Assembly: GCA_965656445.1 (NCBI GenBank)
Contig: CBFHKO010000002.1
Coordinates: 258,449-322,448, forward strand
DNA: 64,000 bases
Direction of reading: 5' to 3'
Source: JAHEJA01 sp965656445
Lineage (GTDB): Bacteria; Pseudomonadota; Alphaproteobacteria; Rhodobacterales; Rhodobacteraceae
The stretch's first letter is position 1; the number at the start of each line of letters is the position of its first letter. Made by a program: the position numbers and the translations under genes. The notes under the pieces were generated by a model, which was not told the origin of the DNA, did no database searches, and was given only the letters and a program-made list of their open reading frames with translations. Shown piece after piece: positions 17,532 to 25,830 of this stretch.

Positions 17532-17753
17532 ATGAAAATTGAAAATTTAAAAATAGCGAGCATCGAGGCCTCTATCGTCCTCATTCCCACGTGGCTTGTG
17601 GCTTTGGTGACGGATAAGATGGTCTTTGTGGTGCCAATGCTTGCTGCTGCAAGCTTCTTTGCGGGTGCTGTTGAATTAACAGAACAAAATGTCCGACGTC
17701 GATTGGATGACGATACGGACGACGGAGACAGTGATGTTCTGGGGGAGGGCTAA
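17532..17753 (+). CDS. Small two-helix membrane protein, unknown
   Basis: This 73-residue product (MKIENLKIASIEAS...) has two hydrophobic segments around residues 15-27 and 30-45 and a strongly acidic tail (RRLDDDTDDGDSDVLGEG). I start it at ATG 17532; an upstream in-frame ATG at 17520 is possible, and neither has a clear ribosome site. I do not recognise a family. It lies between the purA terminator and the GIY-YIG gene, in the same direction as both. Coding status is likely but not certain. Confidence 0.5.
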   Translation: MKIENLKIASIEASIVLIPTWLVALVTDKMVFVVPMLAAASFFAGAVELTEQNVRRRLDDDTDDGDSDVLGEG

Positions 17754-17804
17754 TCCAGACACGATCTAAAATTTGAATACTTTATAAGACTTTAGGAAAA
17801 TAAC

Positions 17805-18407
17805 ATGCCAGACATAATTTACATTCTGACGAACGAAGCCATGCAAGGTTATGTGAAAATTGGAAAAACCAAAAAGTCATTGTCGCAACGCCTGAAGCAA
17901 TTAGATGTCACATCGCTCCCTTTGCCGTTTGAATGTTTTTTCGCAGCCGAGGTTGAAAATTGTGACGTTGTTGAACGTCTTCTGCACGATGCATTCGCAG
18001 ATCGCCGCACGCGCAAATCGCGCGAGTTTTTCGAAATTGCGCCTGAGCGTGTGGCCTCTGCGCTCAAGCTGGCCGCACTTCGGGAAATTACTGTCGAGGA
18101 TGTGATGGGCGATGAGGCGCGTGTCGCAATCAAAGAGACGATAGAGCGGCGATCCCCGTTTAATTTTGCAATAGTTAATGTTCCGATTGGTGCCACCTTG
18201 GTTCACACGGGCGACGAGGCAACGACGTGTCAGGTGGCCAATTCCAAGCAAGTTGAATTTGAGGGCGAACTGGTCAGCCTTTCGGACGCAGCCTTGCGCG
18301 TGTATCACAGACTTGGCAAGAATTGGAAAACAGTGAGCGGTCCGACAAGTTGGTTGTATGAAAATGAAACGCTTGATACGCGCCGCCGACGCATTGAAAA
18401 CGCGTGA
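17805..18407 (+). CDS. GIY-YIG (T5orf172/MUG113-type) nuclease-family protein
   Basis: This 200-residue protein begins with a GIY-YIG fold of the T5orf172/MUG113 kind: IIYILTNEAMQGYVKIGKTKKSLSQRLKQLD at residues 4-34 gives the YIL...YVKIG core and the catalytic Arg (SQRLKQL), and the later VERLLHDAFADRRTRKSREFFEI gives the conserved His-x-x-F and Glu. The C-terminal third (LSDAALRVYHRLGKNWKTVSGPTSWLYENETL) looks like a small DNA-associated RAMA/DUF4357-like module. An AGGAAA site precedes ATG 17805. Such proteins are often near phages or defence genes, but no other such gene is visible here, and the substrate is unknown. Confidence 0.78.
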   Translation: MPDIIYILTNEAMQGYVKIGKTKKSLSQRLKQLDVTSLPLPFECFFAAEVENCDVVERLLHDAFADRRTRKSREFFEIAPERVASALKLAALREITVEDVMGDEARVAIKETIERRSPFNFAIVNVPIGATLVHTGDEATTCQVANSKQVEFEGELVSLSDAALRVYHRLGKNWKTVSGPTSWLYENETLDTRRRRIENA

Positions 18408-18410
18408 CAC

Positions 18411-18443
18411 ATACCGACCAAATACCGACGTGATACCGACATG
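18411..18443 (+). repeat. Three tandem 11-bp repeats abutting the yjbQ start
   Basis: ATACCGAC occurs at 18411-18418, 18422-18429 and 18433-18440 with an exact 11-base period; each copy is followed by a different trinucleotide (CAA, GTG, ATG), the last being the start codon of the downstream gene. One helical turn per repeat suggests either an operator array or slippage. No ribosome-binding sequence is seen in it. Confidence 0.75.
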
Positions 18444-18854
18444 AAACAGACCACGGAACTTTTGATTTCAACGCGGGGCCAAGGGCTTTATGAATTTACG
18501 CGAGAGGTGTCGGATTGGGTTCAGGGGACGGGGCTGTTGACCCTGTTTATTCGCCACACCTCTGCCAGTCTTTTGATCCAAGAGAATGCGGATCCAGAGG
18601 TGAAATCTGATCTCGCAGAGTTCTTTCACCGCCTTGTTCCTCCGACATCGGATCCCAGCATGCACTATCTCACCCATACCTATGAGGGGCCAGATGACAT
18701 GCCTGCTCATATCAAGGCCGCGATGATGCCCGTGTCGCTCTCGATCCCGGTGATTGAGGGGCGCCTGTGTTTGGGGACATGGCAGGGCATCTATGTGTTC
18801 GAACATCGTGATGCCCCGCATGATAGACGTATTCGCGCTTATCTGTCGGGATAG
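18441..18854 (+). CDS. yjbQ: YjbQ-family (UPF0047) protein
   Basis: This 137-residue cytoplasmic protein of the YjbQ/UPF0047 family has the conserved FIRHTSASLLIQENADPEVKSDL block (about residues 36-58) and the C-terminal LSIPVIEGRLCLGTWQGIYVFEHRDAPHDRRI, which holds the family's histidines. E. coli YjbQ has secondary thiamine-phosphate-synthase activity, but the natural role is uncertain. The start codon directly follows three tandem ATACCGAC repeats and has no obvious Shine-Dalgarno sequence. The length is normal. Confidence 0.9.
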   Translation: MKQTTELLISTRGQGLYEFTREVSDWVQGTGLLTLFIRHTSASLLIQENADPEVKSDLAEFFHRLVPPTSDPSMHYLTHTYEGPDDMPAHIKAAMMPVSLSIPVIEGRLCLGTWQGIYVFEHRDAPHDRRIRAYLSG

Positions 18855-19001
18855 ATCGGTTAAATTTTGTGAGTTTGTTGGCTTATTTAGCGCAGAAATT
18901 TCCCCTCTACCCAAATTGTTGTTGCTGTCCTATACTGCCTGTGGATAACTTGGCTAAAGACCAAGATATATGAGGCAGACCATTGAGAGAAAGGAAATGC
19001 T

Positions 19002-19469
19002 ATGCGTTGTCCGTTTTGCGGTAATATTGATACGCAGGTAAAGGATTCACGTCCCGCTGAGGATCACGTCTCTATTCGCCGTCGCCGGTTTTGTTCAGCC
19101 TGCGGAGGCCGCTTCACGACATATGAACGCGTGCAATTGCGGGATCTGGTTGTGATCAAAACCAATGGCCGTCGCGAAGACTTTGACCGAGATAAGCTGG
19201 AACGCTCTATCCGCATCGCTTTGCAAAAGCGCCCAGTGGAACATGATCGTATGGATCAGATGATCTCTGGTATTGTGCGTCGTTTGGAAAGCATGGGGGA
19301 AACGGACATCAATTCCAAGATGATTGGCGAAATCGTTATGGAAGCTTTGGCGCGCATTGATACCGTTGCTTACGTGCGTTTTGCGAGTGTTTACAAGAAC
19401 TTCCAAGCTGCGGATGACTTTGATAAATTCGTTTCTGAGCTCCGTCCAGACGTCGAAAAAGAAAGCTAG
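19002..19469 (+). CDS. nrdR: Transcriptional repressor NrdR
   Basis: NrdR is a zinc- and ATP/dATP-binding repressor of ribonucleotide reductase genes. The 155-residue protein starts MRCPFCGNIDTQVKDSR, with cysteines 3 and 6 of a zinc ribbon completed by RRRFCSACGGRFTTYER, followed by the ATP-cone domain (VVIKTNGRREDFDRDKLERSIRIALQKRPV). It is followed after 8 bases by ribD, the arrangement seen in many proteobacteria. The stop is TAG. Confidence 0.97.
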   Translation: MRCPFCGNIDTQVKDSRPAEDHVSIRRRRFCSACGGRFTTYERVQLRDLVVIKTNGRREDFDRDKLERSIRIALQKRPVEHDRMDQMISGIVRRLESMGETDINSKMIGEIVMEALARIDTVAYVRFASVYKNFQAADDFDKFVSELRPDVEKES

Positions 19470-19477
19470 TTTTCGCC

Positions 19478-20569
19478 GTGTCGCATGAGAAATTTATGGC
19501 GATGGCCCTTAGTTTGGGCCGTCGTGGGCTTGGTCGAACATGGCCTAACCCATCAGTTGGATGTGTGATTGTCAAAGACGGGCGCGTCATCGGGCGTGGC
19601 TGGACGGCTGATGGGGGACGCCCTCATGCCGAACCTCAAGCCTTAGCGCAAGCAGGGGCCGATGCTATGGGCGCAACTGTTTATGTGACCTTAGAACCGT
19701 GCTCACACGTTGGGCAAACCCCGCCCTGTGCTCAGAGCTTGATTGACGCGCAGGTTGGTCATGTCGTCGCGGCCCTTGCGGATCATGATCCACGCGTCGA
19801 TGGTCGTGGCTTTGATATGCTGCGCGCTGCTGGTATTCCTGTCACGACAGGGGTTCTGGCCGAACGTGCTGCACAGGATCATAGGGGCTTCTTTTTGCGC
19901 TGTGATGAAGGCCGCCCCATGCTCTGCCTCAAATTGGCCTCAAGCTTTGATGGGCGGATTGCAACCGCGACCGGGGACAGCCAGTGGATTACTGATGCCC
20001 CCGCGCGGCGGTTGGTTCATTTGATGCGGGCAACCCATGATGCGGTCTTGATTGGCGGCGGGACGGCGCGGGATGACGACCCTTCGCTTACCGTGCGGGA
20101 TTTGGGCATTGATCACCATCCTGTGCGCGTTGTCGCCTCGCGTAATCTTGATCTTCCCATGTCGGGTAAATTGGCTCAAACGGCCGCGCAAACACCGCTT
20201 TGGCTTTGTCATGGTCCACGGGTGAGTGAGGACCTTAAATCTGCGTGGCGTGGATTAGGGGCGGTTTTGATCGAATGCCGAGAGACAGCGCAAGGGTTGG
20301 ATATGCGCTCTGTTATGAACGCGCTTGGGGACAAGGGGATCACACGGGTCTTTTGCGAAGGTGGCGGCACATTGGCGGCCTCCTTGTTACAGGCGGATGT
20401 GGTGGATGAGCTGATAGGATTTAGCGCAGGTGTTGTGATTGGGTCTGAAGGACGCTCCTCGATTGGCCCGCTTGGTCTCACGCGGCTCGCAAGCGCACAA
20501 CGCTTCACGCTGGCACAGACGCGCCCAATTGGTCCAGATGTCCTGCATGTGTGGAATCGCGCGCCCTAG
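19478..20569 (+). CDS. ribD: Bifunctional riboflavin deaminase/reductase RibD
   Basis: RibD deaminates and then reduces the pyrimidine intermediate of riboflavin synthesis. In this 363-residue protein the N-terminal deaminase domain has the zinc motifs HAEPQAL and PCSHVGQTPPC (about residues 48-82); the C-terminal reductase domain has ASSFDGRIATATGDSQWIT and ending motif VFCEGGGTLAASLL. It starts at GTG 19478, 8 bases after nrdR. Its stop TAG overlaps the end of the convergent kpsC gene by 4 bases. ribE lies about 4.7 kb downstream beyond the capsule genes, so the riboflavin genes are interrupted by them. Confidence 0.96.
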   Translation: MSHEKFMAMALSLGRRGLGRTWPNPSVGCVIVKDGRVIGRGWTADGGRPHAEPQALAQAGADAMGATVYVTLEPCSHVGQTPPCAQSLIDAQVGHVVAALADHDPRVDGRGFDMLRAAGIPVTTGVLAERAAQDHRGFFLRCDEGRPMLCLKLASSFDGRIATATGDSQWITDAPARRLVHLMRATHDAVLIGGGTARDDDPSLTVRDLGIDHHPVRVVASRNLDLPMSGKLAQTAAQTPLWLCHGPRVSEDLKSAWRGLGAVLIECRETAQGLDMRSVMNALGDKGITRVFCEGGGTLAASLLQADVVDELIGFSAGVVIGSEGRSSIGPLGLTRLASAQRFTLAQTRPIGPDVLHVWNRAP

Positions 20570-22578
20570 CGCCAAAATGGCTGTGCGCTGGCCATGATCC
20601 CCTGGAGCTTGGCCAAGATGCGCGTGCCCCAATGGGCCGCGGGAATATCGGAGGCCTCTATTCGATCCAAGACAACTTCAATCGGGCAAGCCTGTTTGGT
20701 TTTCGGATCAAAGTAGCGCGGATACTCAATGAGCGCGGCATGAATTAGTCGGTCCAAATCAATATGCACATGTCGGCGCGCGGGAATTTTTCCAAGGTCC
20801 GTTGTCAGCCCCCATCCCGCATAAAACGGCGCGCCATAGGTTGTGACCTCTTTGCTGCGCACCAAGGCTTCAAACCCTATGAGGGATGTCATGGTATGGA
20901 CCTCGTCCACTTGGTTAATGAGTGCGATGGCATCCCCTGTATCGGCGATCAGATCCGCATAGGCCAAGGCCTCTTCTGACGCCACTGCACCAATACGCAG
21001 ACCCGTTTCCACGTCGGGATGGGGTTTGTAAATGATCACGGCCTCAGGGTTTGCCGCGCGCACAGCCTTGAGCAAGTCCAAGTTCGTGCGCACATGGGAC
21101 GTGCCTGTGCGAATTGAGGCATCATCTTCGACTTGACCTGGGACTAAAATTTTGTGGCCTTCTGGGAGCTCATAATCGACACCGCCGAGGTTGTATTTGC
21201 TAAGCGAGGTGGCACAAAGGCGTTCTCGAATACGCTCTGCGCGCCGTTGTTGGTCTGGTCTCAAGAGGGGTGCGGAGAGGATGATCTGTTCCAGACGGCT
21301 GAGCTTGGTTGGATCATAATAGATCCCCAAGTCATCACAGACCAAGGACAAAGGCGGCACCAATGTCGCACCTAGCCCTTTGGAGCGGATAAACCCGTCC
21401 TCAACACGAGTGTGTTGATCTTCTGGATTGCTTTTGCCTGCCCAAATCATATGAGGGCGATCAGGTTGGGGGGCATCCTGAAAAATCATCTTTTTATGGC
21501 GGCCAAAGATGTCTTGGAAATATTTACGTTTCCACAAACGGATGTGGGCTCCGCTCCAGCCATGTCGATCCTCGCGCCATGCACGGGTGCGTGCCTCAAG
21601 CGCGGCAATGACATCTTCGAGCGCGCAGAGGCGGTCGTGATAGGGATCATACCATGTGGGATAGAGGATCATAGCGGCGGCGAATAATTGCGCTTTGGTG
21701 AGCTTGCGTTGACGGCGTTGGAGAGGGAATTGATCATCGCTCAATCCCCAGCCCGCATAGAAGGGTTGGCCAAAGACACGCGGTTTGTGGCCCATCATAA
21801 TCGCCTCAAACCTGAATTGTGAGGACACTGTGTAAACCGCAATCGCCCCTTCAAGCAAAGCAAACGGGGACACAGGATCGCTGAGCAAAGAGATGTGATC
21901 AGTCGTGCAATGCTCTGGTCCATAATAGCCCTGTCGCAAGCCGCTATTGGTTTCTGGGTGGGTCTTGATCACAATGCGTGTGTTGGGATGTTCCTCTTGC
22001 GCATAATAGAGCATTTCCGCAAAGAGCGCAGGATTGCCTTTTGAGGCGGTCACTGAGGCATCATCCCGCGCTTGATCAATCACCAAGACATATCCCGCCT
22101 CGGGGCAGGGGAGGTCTAGGTCAGTTGCGGTGTATTTGCTCAGGTGCGACTTCGTTATCCGCTCTATTGCCAATTTCGCACGCTGCAAGACCGCGCCGTC
22201 ATCCAAGGGGTCAGTGGCCAGAAGCTGTTCTAAATCCGAGGGTGTTGAGGGGTCAAAATGCACGCCAGAGTGATCAATCAACAGGCCCATGGCCGCCTCG
22301 CCTTTAACCTTGGCGGGAAAGAGGCTGCGCAAAAAGGCATCTTCGACGGTAATGAGGGAACAGCCTTGTTTTGCGGCCACCTGTTTGCCACGATGCGCCG
22401 TCGGAGAATTGCCCCAGATCACAACGTTATCTTCGGGCGAGGGCCAGCCTGCTTTGATCTGATAGCCTGCGAGGTTCAAAATGCGGCGCGTGGTTTTCTG
22501 AGTGAAAAAGCCGCCATTAAATGCAAAAGCCCGCGTAAGCGAACGGGGCTTGCGCGGGCTTTGTGAGCGTGAGTGCAT
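20566..22578 (-). CDS. kpsC: Capsular polysaccharide Kdo glycosyltransferase KpsC
   Basis: KpsC adds beta-linked Kdo residues to the lipid anchor of group 2-type capsules. The 670-residue protein is a tandem of two related glycosyltransferase modules: paired motifs VEDAFLRS and VEDGFIRS, VLVIDQARDDAS and ILVPGQVEDDAS, IVIKTHPET and IIYKPHPDV, and FGQPFYAGWGL and YGAPFYAGWGL occur once in each half. The frame is intact with normal length, unlike its two operon partners. It lies 5 bases after the kpsD-like gene and is convergent with ribD, with a 4-base overlap. Confidence 0.93.
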   Translation of the reverse strand: MHSRSQSPRKPRSLTRAFAFNGGFFTQKTTRRILNLAGYQIKAGWPSPEDNVVIWGNSPTAHRGKQVAAKQGCSLITVEDAFLRSLFPAKVKGEAAMGLLIDHSGVHFDPSTPSDLEQLLATDPLDDGAVLQRAKLAIERITKSHLSKYTATDLDLPCPEAGYVLVIDQARDDASVTASKGNPALFAEMLYYAQEEHPNTRIVIKTHPETNSGLRQGYYGPEHCTTDHISLLSDPVSPFALLEGAIAVYTVSSQFRFEAIMMGHKPRVFGQPFYAGWGLSDDQFPLQRRQRKLTKAQLFAAAMILYPTWYDPYHDRLCALEDVIAALEARTRAWREDRHGWSGAHIRLWKRKYFQDIFGRHKKMIFQDAPQPDRPHMIWAGKSNPEDQHTRVEDGFIRSKGLGATLVPPLSLVCDDLGIYYDPTKLSRLEQIILSAPLLRPDQQRRAERIRERLCATSLSKYNLGGVDYELPEGHKILVPGQVEDDASIRTGTSHVRTNLDLLKAVRAANPEAVIIYKPHPDVETGLRIGAVASEEALAYADLIADTGDAIALINQVDEVHTMTSLIGFEALVRSKEVTTYGAPFYAGWGLTTDLGKIPARRHVHIDLDRLIHAALIEYPRYFDPKTKQACPIEVVLDRIEASDIPAAHWGTRILAKLQGIMASAQPFWR

Positions 22579-22583
22579 TGTGA

Positions 22584-23729
22584 TTACTGACCTGAGAGGG
22601 TCGACACAGAGCTGTTAAGTGTATTCACCGCTGAGAGCGACCCAGTTGTTGCAGCAATCGCTTTGTTCCATTGTGAGAATGGCGCTTCGGTGACGTAAAC
22701 CGTGTCTTGATCACGGATCACAAAATCACGTGCCATGAACATGCCATTCGGTTTTGTCAGGTCCAAGACATAGACCATCCGTTGCGCGCCTTCTAGGTCA
22801 TCGCGTCCCATGACTTGGTTCGCAATTTCAGCAGGTTCGTTCCGGAAAACAAAGATACCTTTGGGATCCGCGTTAACCGAAGACAGGCCACCAACCTCAG
22901 CCAAGGCTTCGATGGCTGAAATAGTTTGGGTCGGGAAAGGAACGCGTGCTTGTGCGCCCGTTGCCCCCAATGAGGTAAAGGCACGCGTATCGGTTTCCAC
23001 CAAAATACGATCCCCACCACGAAGGGCGATATCCATATCTGGATTGTCATATAAATCTTGGAACCAGATTTTTTCACGCTTGTTGCCTCGGATGAGGGTC
23101 ACCTGCGCGACTTCAGGAACGATGGTCACACCGCCAGCACGCGCCAACATTGTCGATAGCGTGCGGGTTGGGCGTTCAATCGCATAGACACCTTGTCCTC
23201 CAACGGCTCCGATCAAGGACACAGTCGATCCATCGCCCGCTAAGCGGCGCACTTGGACTTGGGGATCCGGTGTTTGATCTTTTAGTTTGTTCACAATCAC
23301 ACGGCGCACGGCTTCGGGAGAATTTCCCGAGGCTTTGATGCGGCCGGCATAGGGGACAAAGATGAACCCAGCTCCGTCAACTTGGACTTCTTCCAAGGCG
23401 GTTGCATTGGTTCCTTGCGGTGCCAAAAGCGCGTCATCGACGTTTTCCCAAATGGTCAACCCAAGTGTATCACCCGGTCTAATTGTGTCGGATCCGACGA
23501 CGGCGGCGTTACGAAAAGATTTACTAAACCCAAGCTAGGGGCGCACGGCTGTTGCGCGTGTGACATGGTCGTTGACGTCAATCACGAATGCATCGCCTTG
23601 GCGCTGTACAGATCCTTCAAAGATTTCGCGTTTGTTTGGGCCAACACGAGGGAGTCCACAGGACCCCAGTATTGCCACAACGGACACTAGGGCGACTGCC
23701 TTCGCCCATCGGGTTGTATTCGATTTCAC
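22584..23729 (-). pseudogene. Outer-membrane polysaccharide export lipoprotein (Wza/KpsD-like), interrupted by TAG
   Basis: Reading from ATG 23729, the frame codes for a lipoprotein leader (ILGSC lipobox, Cys24) and GPNKREIFEGSVQRQGDAF, then meets TAG at 23535-23537 (codon 65). The same frame continues without shift through LGFSKSFRNAAVVGSDTIRPGDTLGLTIWENVDD, a classic polysaccharide-export domain, then two SLBB-like segments (VSLIGAVGGQGVY and GGDRILVETD), to the stop at 22584. The total is 381 codons, normal for the rhodobacterial family. Gene callers would see either a 64-residue leader or a headless 291-residue protein from TTG 23459. A sequencing error, a real null allele or amber suppression would all fit. 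Confidence 0.85.
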
Positions 23730-23817
23730 TGCTCGGTCTCCTCGACCTAATTTTTTTATATTTTTTTTTAGGATAGCGAAAAAACTATGAGTTGAAAAGA
23801 CTTTTGCTGATTTGGGC

Positions 23818-25098
23818 TTAGTTCACCGCTCGCAACTGTTGCCTTGGTGCCGCGTGGCCTGATTTTAGCGCCTCATAGGGGTCCTCGTCGCTGAGCATCA
23901 TATCTATAACGAGTCTGAGGGCTTGGCGACGCCCTTTTGAGGAATAAAACCCGCCTGGAACCTGACTGGTTTCCATCAAATAGCGACGAAATTCCTTGTA
24001 AGCGCGGTTGTCGGGTCGCGTGGGGGCCGCGAAAAATTCGGCCAAAGATTGATCAGACATGAATTCAGGTTTTGAATAGACGGCCTTGCCAAAAGCTTTG
24101 AGAGGTATGCCGCGCCAGAGGACTTGTTGTCCTGCGGTTGAATTCACCGTCACCGCAGTGCGTGCATCATTCAACAGCTTGGCCAATTTTCCACCGCGCA
24201 CATAGTGAATGCGATCTTCGAGACCGTAGTCTTTGGCCAATGTTTTGAGCGCATCACTGATTTTTGCGCGGCCATCTTCGAGCGGATGTGCTTTGAACAC
24301 AAGGTGATGGTGCGATGGGGCGCCCTTGGCAAAGTTCTCAACACAAAGCGTTAAGAAATCGGTCATGGTATCAAAAGGGGAGTGCATTTGAAACGAGGCG
24401 TCGTGTTCCAATTGCAATAAAACCAAGTGATAAGGGAAGCCACCGCGATGAATTTTGCGTGTTGCCAAGGCACGGCGGATGGAATGAAACGGCATCATCC
24501 CAAGCCGCTTGACATAAAGCTTGAACTCTTGCGCCACGGTCAATGTACGATGAGGGCGGAAGTTGGGAAACTTGCGGTTTCGGAACATCACGTGCCAATG
24601 ATAGAGCGCGCCATAAAACACATGTTGACGCGTATCGCCCCAATGCGCTGGGGGAAGGGGCATTTCCAAAGTGGAATTTTCTAAATCTTCGCGCATTTGA
24701 TCCACGGTCATATCCATCAACTTGGAATGTCCGTTGGCTCCATTTCGCTCATAGGTAAACCAATAGGGGCGCAGGTATCCTTCTTCAAAGACGTGAACTG
24801 TTATGTTTTTGGCTTTGGCAATTGTGATAGCTTGCGCATGAATGGCACGTGTGTCGCCATAAAGCACAATGTCCGTGACAGATTTCTCATCCACGGTCGT
24901 TTCAAAAAACGTCTCCCAGTGGTCCAAAGTATCGTTAAAGCCAATAAATCGTTCAGGGTTGCGCCAAAAATAGGCATCCCCTTGGTTAAACCCAATTCGC
25001 CAAACCTGAGCCTTTGCTTTGGTGAGCATGGTTGCGAGCTGATCAAAGAACGGCCCGTGGGGTCCCTACAGGAATAAAAATACCCGATTTTTGAACAT
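23818..25098 (-). pseudogene. kpsS: Capsule Kdo-transferase/export protein KpsS, interrupted by TAG
   Basis: From ATG 25098 the frame reads MFKNRVFLFL, then TAG at 25066-25068 (codon 11), then GPHGPFFDQLATML and the rest of a full KpsS protein to 23818. KpsS-type proteins normally read FLFLQGPHGPFF at this point, so the stop replaces an expected Gln (CAG to TAG). The body includes GFNQGDAYFW, VFEEGYLRPYWFTYE, HLVLLQLEHDASF, VFKAHPLEDGR and VNSTAGQQVLWRGIPLKAFG, all family motifs. Initiation at the internal ATG 25029 would give 403 residues lacking the first strand. It is the first gene of the kps operon on this strand. Confidence 0.85.
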
Positions 25099-25231
25099 CA
25101 CATTTGTGAAAGCGTTGTTCATTTCTAATCTTTACTCCATAACAAAGACATACCAAACTAAGTCTGGTCTATTTAGGTATTTCGGCAAAAATACGGCAAA
25201 GCTTAGGTAATCTAAGGGGAAAATTGTTAAA

Positions 25232-25819
25232 ATGTTCACTGGAATAGTCACGGATATGGGTGAAATCGTTGAATTAGAGCAACGGGGTGATCTCAGGGCG
25301 CGCATCAAAACGTCTTATGACACAGGCGGAATCGATATTGGGGCCTCTATCGCGTGCAATGGTGTGTGCCTCACTGCGATTGAATTGGGTCCAGATTGGT
25401 TTGACGTGGAAATTAGTGCCGAGAGTGTTTCAAAAACCAATATTGGGACGTGGACGGTTGGGGCGCGGGTTAATCTTGAACGCGCACTTAAGGTTGGTGA
25501 TGAACTGGGCGGGCATATTGTATCTGGTCATGTTGATGACGTGGCTGAGATTGTCAAAATCCGCGACGAGGGTGATAGCACGCGCGTTACCATCAAAACC
25601 ACACCTGCTTTGTCGCGATTTATTGCCTCCAAAGGGTCAATTACCTTGAACGGCACATCCTTGACCGTGAACGAAGTTGAGGGCGATGAATTTGGCGTGA
25701 ACTTTGTTCCCCATACCAAAAAAGTGACAACTTGGGGCGAGATGGCCGAAGGCGACAAGGTCAACCTAGAGGTCGATACAATGGCGCGTTACGTTGCGCG
25801 ATTGCATGAAACATCTTAA
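25232..25819 (+). CDS. ribE: Riboflavin synthase, alpha subunit
   Basis: Riboflavin synthase dismutates two lumazine molecules to riboflavin. The 195-residue protein begins with the invariant MFTGIVTDMGEI and has two homologous lumazine-binding barrels: first with SIACNGVCLTAIEL and second with KGSITLNGTSLTVNEV, joined by GGHIVSGHVDDVAEI. Length and motifs are normal. It is monocistronic between divergent capsule genes and the convergent soxT. I see no FMN riboswitch-like conserved boxes in the 130 bases upstream. Confidence 0.96.
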   Translation: MFTGIVTDMGEIVELEQRGDLRARIKTSYDTGGIDIGASIACNGVCLTAIELGPDWFDVEISAESVSKTNIGTWTVGARVNLERALKVGDELGGHIVSGHVDDVAEIVKIRDEGDSTRVTIKTTPALSRFIASKGSITLNGTSLTVNEVEGDEFGVNFVPHTKKVTTWGEMAEGDKVNLEVDTMARYVARLHETS

Positions 25820-25830
25820 AAATTTAGGGT

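Noticed and set aside
23459..23459. TTG 23459 as a genuine start of a shorter export protein
   Set aside because: Family similarity continues upstream in the same frame (DTIRPGDTLGLT) and the product would lack any signal for export.
20566..25098. Genome-wide reassignment of TAG as an explanation for the two capsule interruptions
   Set aside because: Several intact genes in the window end at TAG in the normal place (phaR, nrdR, ribD, yjbQ, soxX), so TAG acts as a stop in this organism.
25099..25231. Possible FMN riboswitch before ribE
   Set aside because: The upstream 130 bases are A+T-rich without the conserved FMN-aptamer boxes or a following terminator and ribosome-masking hairpin.
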